A DNA stretch of 52,337 bases from an uncultured Clostridia bacterium. Its GTDB lineage: Bacteria; Bacillota; Clostridia; Christensenellales; Pumilibacteraceae. The stretch covers positions 1 through 52,337 of the forward strand of contig CAMWMF010000012.1 in NCBI GenBank assembly GCA_947175335.1. Direction: 5' to 3'. Numbering within the stretch: the stretch's first letter is position 1; each line of letters begins with the position of its first letter. Positions 49,104-52,337 of the stretch are shown one piece after another. The position numbers and the translations under genes are program-made. The notes under the pieces are model-generated. The model ran no database searches. It was given only the letters and a program-made list of their open reading frames with translations, and had not been told where the DNA came from.

Positions 49104-51746
49104 ATGAATAATAGATTAAAAAAATCGATCGCAAAAATGTTATGCTTGACAACATGCGTATCTGCGATAGCTACGCCGCTTATGGCATGCGGAAAGAAGG
49201 ACGATATTCCCGCGTTAGTACTTGCTACCGACGCGTTGGATACGGTTTTTAATCCGTTCTTCTACACCTCGGGTGCCGACGGCGAAATTGTAGGTCAAAC
49301 TCAAATAGGCATGCTTTCCAGCGATAAGGACGGCAAGCTTATTGCAAACTGGGATGAGCCGTGCGTAGCGCTTGCTTGGGGCTATGAAAAGCATGGAAGT
49401 AAGGATGATGTTCAGGGTAATAACTACAATGGATATCAAACCGACTACTACTATGCGATTAAGGACAACATCATGTTCAGTGACGGCAAGCCGCTCACTA
49501 AGGATGACGTTTTGTTCAATATTTACATGTATCTCGATCCGGCGTACACCGGCTCCAATACAATGTATTCTGTAAAGATACAGGGCTTGACCGAGTATAG
49601 AACGCAGACCGAGGATTTGGATAACGCGTCCGGCGCGGAGGAATTCTTCCAGTCGGCTGTTGACGGTCGTATGACGGCAATAGAGGAGTGGTGCGACGAT
49701 CAAAATTATGCTTGGACCCAAGAATATTTTGACAGATGCGACTATACCGGTGACGACGATAATACGCTGGAAAGCGATATGAATAAGGTTTTATCGTATT
49801 ATAGGGATTCGTTAAACGATACTTGGACTTCCGCTATTTCCGCCGATATCGTAAAAGACGAGAACAACGGCCAGAACTACGCTAAGGATTACGCAAAGTA
49901 TAAGGACAAAGACAAGAATTATATTTTCACCGAGCCGTGGCAATTGTTCTTGTATTACAACAATCTTTTTACTCTTACAGCGCACCGTAATCAGAAAGGT
50001 GAAATTGATTATTATGAATACGACCATTCTTTCCCCGCAAAAGACATTCCCGCAAGCGCAAGTGACAGAACGGGCGAGGCGTTTAAAAATGCGCTTATAG
50101 AGTATGCGTACAACACCAAGTTTTACGTTAATCCCAATGGCGGAACAGCCAGAACAAAAGCATTCAAGGATAACATGGTCGCAATTTTGTACGGCAATTA
50201 TTCCGTGTACGTCAATATGAGCGATTATTTGCTTTCCGACGCCAAACATCGTTACTTTGGTGAGAATATGCCTGTCAAAAACGTAAAGGGCATAAAAATC
50301 GAGCATATGAGTGAAATCCCTTATACCGATAAGGATTCCGGAAATAAGACCATGATTACGCTTAAAGATAAAGATGGCAATCCCAAATCATACGACGTTT
50401 TGCATATTACAATCAACGGCGTCGACCCCAAAGCTGAGCAAAACTTTGCGTTTACCGTGGCCCCCGGACATCACTATTCGACCCCGGAAGAATGGGCAAA
50501 AGCAACGGGCGATAACGGAGCTGACAACGAATTCTTTGGCGTAAAATTCTCCGATCCCGAATTTATGGACAGCGTAAGAGTTAAGCAGTTGCCTTTGGGC
50601 GCAGGACCGTTCCGCGCAGCAAAGAGCGACGGCGGCGTTGCTACGAGCAAAGGTCAGTTTTTCGGTAGCAACAACATAGTCAACTTTGAGGCAAATCCCT
50701 ATTTCTTGCTTGGTGAGCCCAAGATTAAAAAATTACGTTACAAGGTTATAAGCAACTCTCAGCTTTACAACGCGGTTAACACCGGCGATGTTGATTATGC
50801 GTCTCCGTCAATGAACAGCCAAGATATAAACGGATTGTTGAATAATGATAAGCTCAGTTCCAAAAATACCCAAAACCTCGGTTATGGTTATATAGGAGTA
50901 AGCGCACAGTATATTCCCAATATTTATATCCGCAAAGGCATCATGACAACCTTTAATGCGCAATCTACTGTCGATTATTACGGCGATACCGGCGCTGAGC
51001 TTATTACACGTCCTATGTCTAGAACATTAACAGATTATTATCGTGATGATTGGGATGTTTGGTATCCGTTTGATGAGAGCGGCATTGCAGCTCGTGACTG
51101 GTTCTTGAAAGGCGGTTGCGAGAAGAGAGGCGATGTTTGGTACGATGAAAACGGCAACGTGATGAAGTATACGTTTACAATTGCCGGCGACAGCGACGAC
51201 CACCCCGCAAACAACCTGCTTTTGCGTTCTGCTAGTATTCTCAACAAAATGGGCTTAGATATTACCGTAACGCACGATTCTACCGCGCTTTCCAAGCTGT
51301 CCAGCGGACTTCTTACCGTGTGGGCTGCCGCGTGGAGTTCATCGTCCGATCCAGATATGTATCAGGTATACCACAAGGATTCGCAAGCTACAAGTACCAC
51401 CGCATGGGGATATAGGTATTTGTTAAGTAATAAATACACCGGTTTGAAGGTCAATCCCGATAATTTCGATCAAGTTCAGATGATTAAGGATTTGTCCGAC
51501 AAGATAGACGCCGGTAGGGAAACGGATGTAGTGAGCGAGCGCTTCGAAATTTATTCTGTAAATCATGGTAATGATAAGTGTGCATTGGATATGCTTATGG
51601 ATCTAGCGGTCGAGTTCCCGACGTATCAAAGACAAGTTTACTACGTTTGGAGAAAGGGCGTATTTAACGAGTCCACTTTGTCGAGCGAAGTAACTTCTTA
51701 TCAATCTCCGTTGTCCAGAATTTGGGAAGTCGAGATTACCAAATAA
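49104..51746 (+). CDS. Extracellular solute-binding lipoprotein, family 5 (oligopeptide type)
   Basis: Binding protein of an Opp/Dpp-type importer. The 880-residue product starts at ATG 49104 (CAGGAGGT site) and has a lipobox LMAC (C29). Family-5 motifs are visible: LDTVFNPFFYTSGAD near the start, DNIMFSDGKPLTKDDVLFNI (about 131-150), PLGAGPFRA and NFEANPYFLLGEPKIKKLRY in the middle, and an ADSDDH/LLRSASILNKMGLDITV segment late. The protein is over 300 residues longer than typical OppA because of insertions around 190-430. The permease gene begins 147 bp downstream after a strong hairpin. The pairing with a surface protease suggests peptides as ligands. Confidence 0.92.
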   Translation: MNNRLKKSIAKMLCLTTCVSAIATPLMACGKKDDIPALVLATDALDTVFNPFFYTSGADGEIVGQTQIGMLSSDKDGKLIANWDEPCVALAWGYEKHGSKDDVQGNNYNGYQTDYYYAIKDNIMFSDGKPLTKDDVLFNIYMYLDPAYTGSNTMYSVKIQGLTEYRTQTEDLDNASGAEEFFQSAVDGRMTAIEEWCDDQNYAWTQEYFDRCDYTGDDDNTLESDMNKVLSYYRDSLNDTWTSAISADIVKDENNGQNYAKDYAKYKDKDKNYIFTEPWQLFLYYNNLFTLTAHRNQKGEIDYYEYDHSFPAKDIPASASDRTGEAFKNALIEYAYNTKFYVNPNGGTARTKAFKDNMVAILYGNYSVYVNMSDYLLSDAKHRYFGENMPVKNVKGIKIEHMSEIPYTDKDSGNKTMITLKDKDGNPKSYDVLHITINGVDPKAEQNFAFTVAPGHHYSTPEEWAKATGDNGADNEFFGVKFSDPEFMDSVRVKQLPLGAGPFRAAKSDGGVATSKGQFFGSNNIVNFEANPYFLLGEPKIKKLRYKVISNSQLYNAVNTGDVDYASPSMNSQDINGLLNNDKLSSKNTQNLGYGYIGVSAQYIPNIYIRKGIMTTFNAQSTVDYYGDTGAELITRPMSRTLTDYYRDDWDVWYPFDESGIAARDWFLKGGCEKRGDVWYDENGNVMKYTFTIAGDSDDHPANNLLLRSASILNKMGLDITVTHDSTALSKLSSGLLTVWAAAWSSSSDPDMYQVYHKDSQATSTTAWGYRYLLSNKYTGLKVNPDNFDQVQMIKDLSDKIDAGRETDVVSERFEIYSVNHGNDKCALDMLMDLAVEFPTYQRQVYYVWRKGVFNESTLSSEVTSYQSPLSRIWEVEITK

Positions 51747-51802
51747 TCAAATTAAATTCGGTGCTGTATGCCGAGTAAACACAAGTGTGTGCGCTTAGCA
51801 AC

Positions 51803-51832
51803 GCGTGTCCCGCTACAAGCAGCGGGACACGC
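51803..51832 (+). terminator. Attenuating hairpin between binding protein and permease genes
   Basis: A perfect 12-bp stem (51803-51814 with 51821-51832) and 6-nt loop, without a good T-run. It probably protects the upstream mRNA or partly terminates, giving more binding protein than permease. Confidence 0.65.
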
Positions 51833-51893
51833 CACCAATTTTCTACTCGAATAAAAAAGTATAGGTTTTACTATTACGATTAAAGGTTAAAAA

Positions 51894-52337
51894 ATGGTTA
51901 AGTACATCATTAAAAGAGTTTTATACTCCATACTGATTTTGCTACTGGTATCCGTTTTACTATACCTTGTTATGCGTATGATTCCTTCCGACTACGTCGA
52001 TCAGAGCTTTCGTTCTCAGCTTAATCAAGGCTCGATTACAGAGGCGGACATTCAGCACTATAAGGAACTGTACGGCATTGCAGATAATTCATTTGCAGGC
52101 ATAATGAAAGGGTATTGGCAATGGTTTACCAAGGCATTGCGTGGCGATTTGGGTATGTCGTTTAAATTCCAGCAGCCTGTCGGCACTGTTATTTCCGAAC
52201 ATATGTGGATTTCGTTCGGCATAGGAATGGCGGCGTTTATATTCCAGTTTATCATCGCTATTCCTTTGGGCATTAAAGCCGCTACACGCCAGTACGGAGC
52301 TGTTGACTACTCTACGTCGGTTTTGGCTATGATAGGT
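51894..52337 (+). CDS. Opp/Dpp-type ABC permease, 3'-truncated by the window edge
   Basis: The ATG at 51894 opens a frame that runs off the window: 148 residues of a permease. The start MVKYIIKRVLYSILILLLVS and the following LYLVMRMIPSDYVDQ match the first helix and periplasmic start of OppB/DppB. LRGDLGMSF is the conserved motif before the second helix, and a further hydrophobic segment (FGIGMAAFIFQFIIAIPLGI) follows. An AAAGG site is near the start. The remaining system components (OppC, OppD, OppF) should lie downstream. Confidence 0.9.
   Translation, partial: MVKYIIKRVLYSILILLLVSVLLYLVMRMIPSDYVDQSFRSQLNQGSITEADIQHYKELYGIADNSFAGIMKGYWQWFTKALRGDLGMSFKFQQPVGTVISEHMWISFGIGMAAFIFQFIIAIPLGIKAATRQYGAVDYSTSVLAMIG

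Overview
The window reads as a chromosomal segment of an anaerobic, Gram-positive-type bacterium, most likely an uncultured gut member of the Clostridia (Christensenellales/Borkfalkia-like is my guess; the class is more secure than the order). The grounds are purine-rich Shine-Dalgarno sites, near-consensus sigma-A promoters with 16-17 bp spacers, a dnaG-rpoD-trmK-COG1579 cluster, many lipoproteins with no outer-membrane genes, BspA-type leucine-rich repeats and InlB-type repeats. Coding is dense and mostly on the + strand. Both ends cut genes (deoB at the left, an oppB-type permease at the right).

Region 1 (1-18650) looks like a nucleic-acid scavenging locus. Cytosolic nucleoside catabolism (phosphopentomutase, cytidine deaminase, pyrimidine-nucleoside phosphorylase) is interleaved with surface lipoproteins carrying a 5'-nucleotidase-type phosphoesterase, an EndA-type endonuclease and, after an RDD membrane protein and a complete CUT1-type ABC importer, a staphylococcal-nuclease-like domain. 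A 1261-residue Ig/OB-module lipoprotein closes the region. The nucleotidase and EndA lipoproteins share the same ~70-residue N-terminal repeat. The importer ATPase has a long histone-H1-like Lys/Ala/Thr tail.

Region 2 (18651-22500) holds a RelB/DinJ-type antitoxin followed by a RelE/ParE-type toxin gene broken by one in-frame stop. The pair lies between two exact 26-bp repeats. A minus-strand operon of two tandem DHH-family nanoRNase/pAp-phosphatase paralogues and the SurE nucleotidase follows.

Region 3 (22500-30150) carries the most unusual gene: a single 1280-residue protein that fuses a TIR domain, a STAND/NACHT-type NTPase, a TPR array and an aminoglycoside-phosphotransferase-like kinase. 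It has its own promoter and is a candidate immune or stress-sensing protein. After it come a COG2509 FAD oxidoreductase, a broken small ORF, a beta-carbonic anhydrase and two small envelope proteins.

Region 4 (30150-37660) is housekeeping: dnaG, rpoD, trmK, a COG1579 zinc-ribbon protein, galU, a shortened amidohydrolase-like protein, a tRNA-Leu with anticodon AAG, a 2H phosphoesterase and a GNAT acetyltransferase.

Region 5 (37660-52337) looks like a protein-harvesting operon. A strong promoter and ~200-nt structured leader precede a 2488-residue membrane-anchored subtilase with PA, Ig-like and BspA LRR modules. Two InlB-repeat surface proteins, a large family-5 (oligopeptide-type) binding lipoprotein and the start of an Opp/Dpp permease follow. 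Functions are inferred from motifs read by eye; no database search was run.
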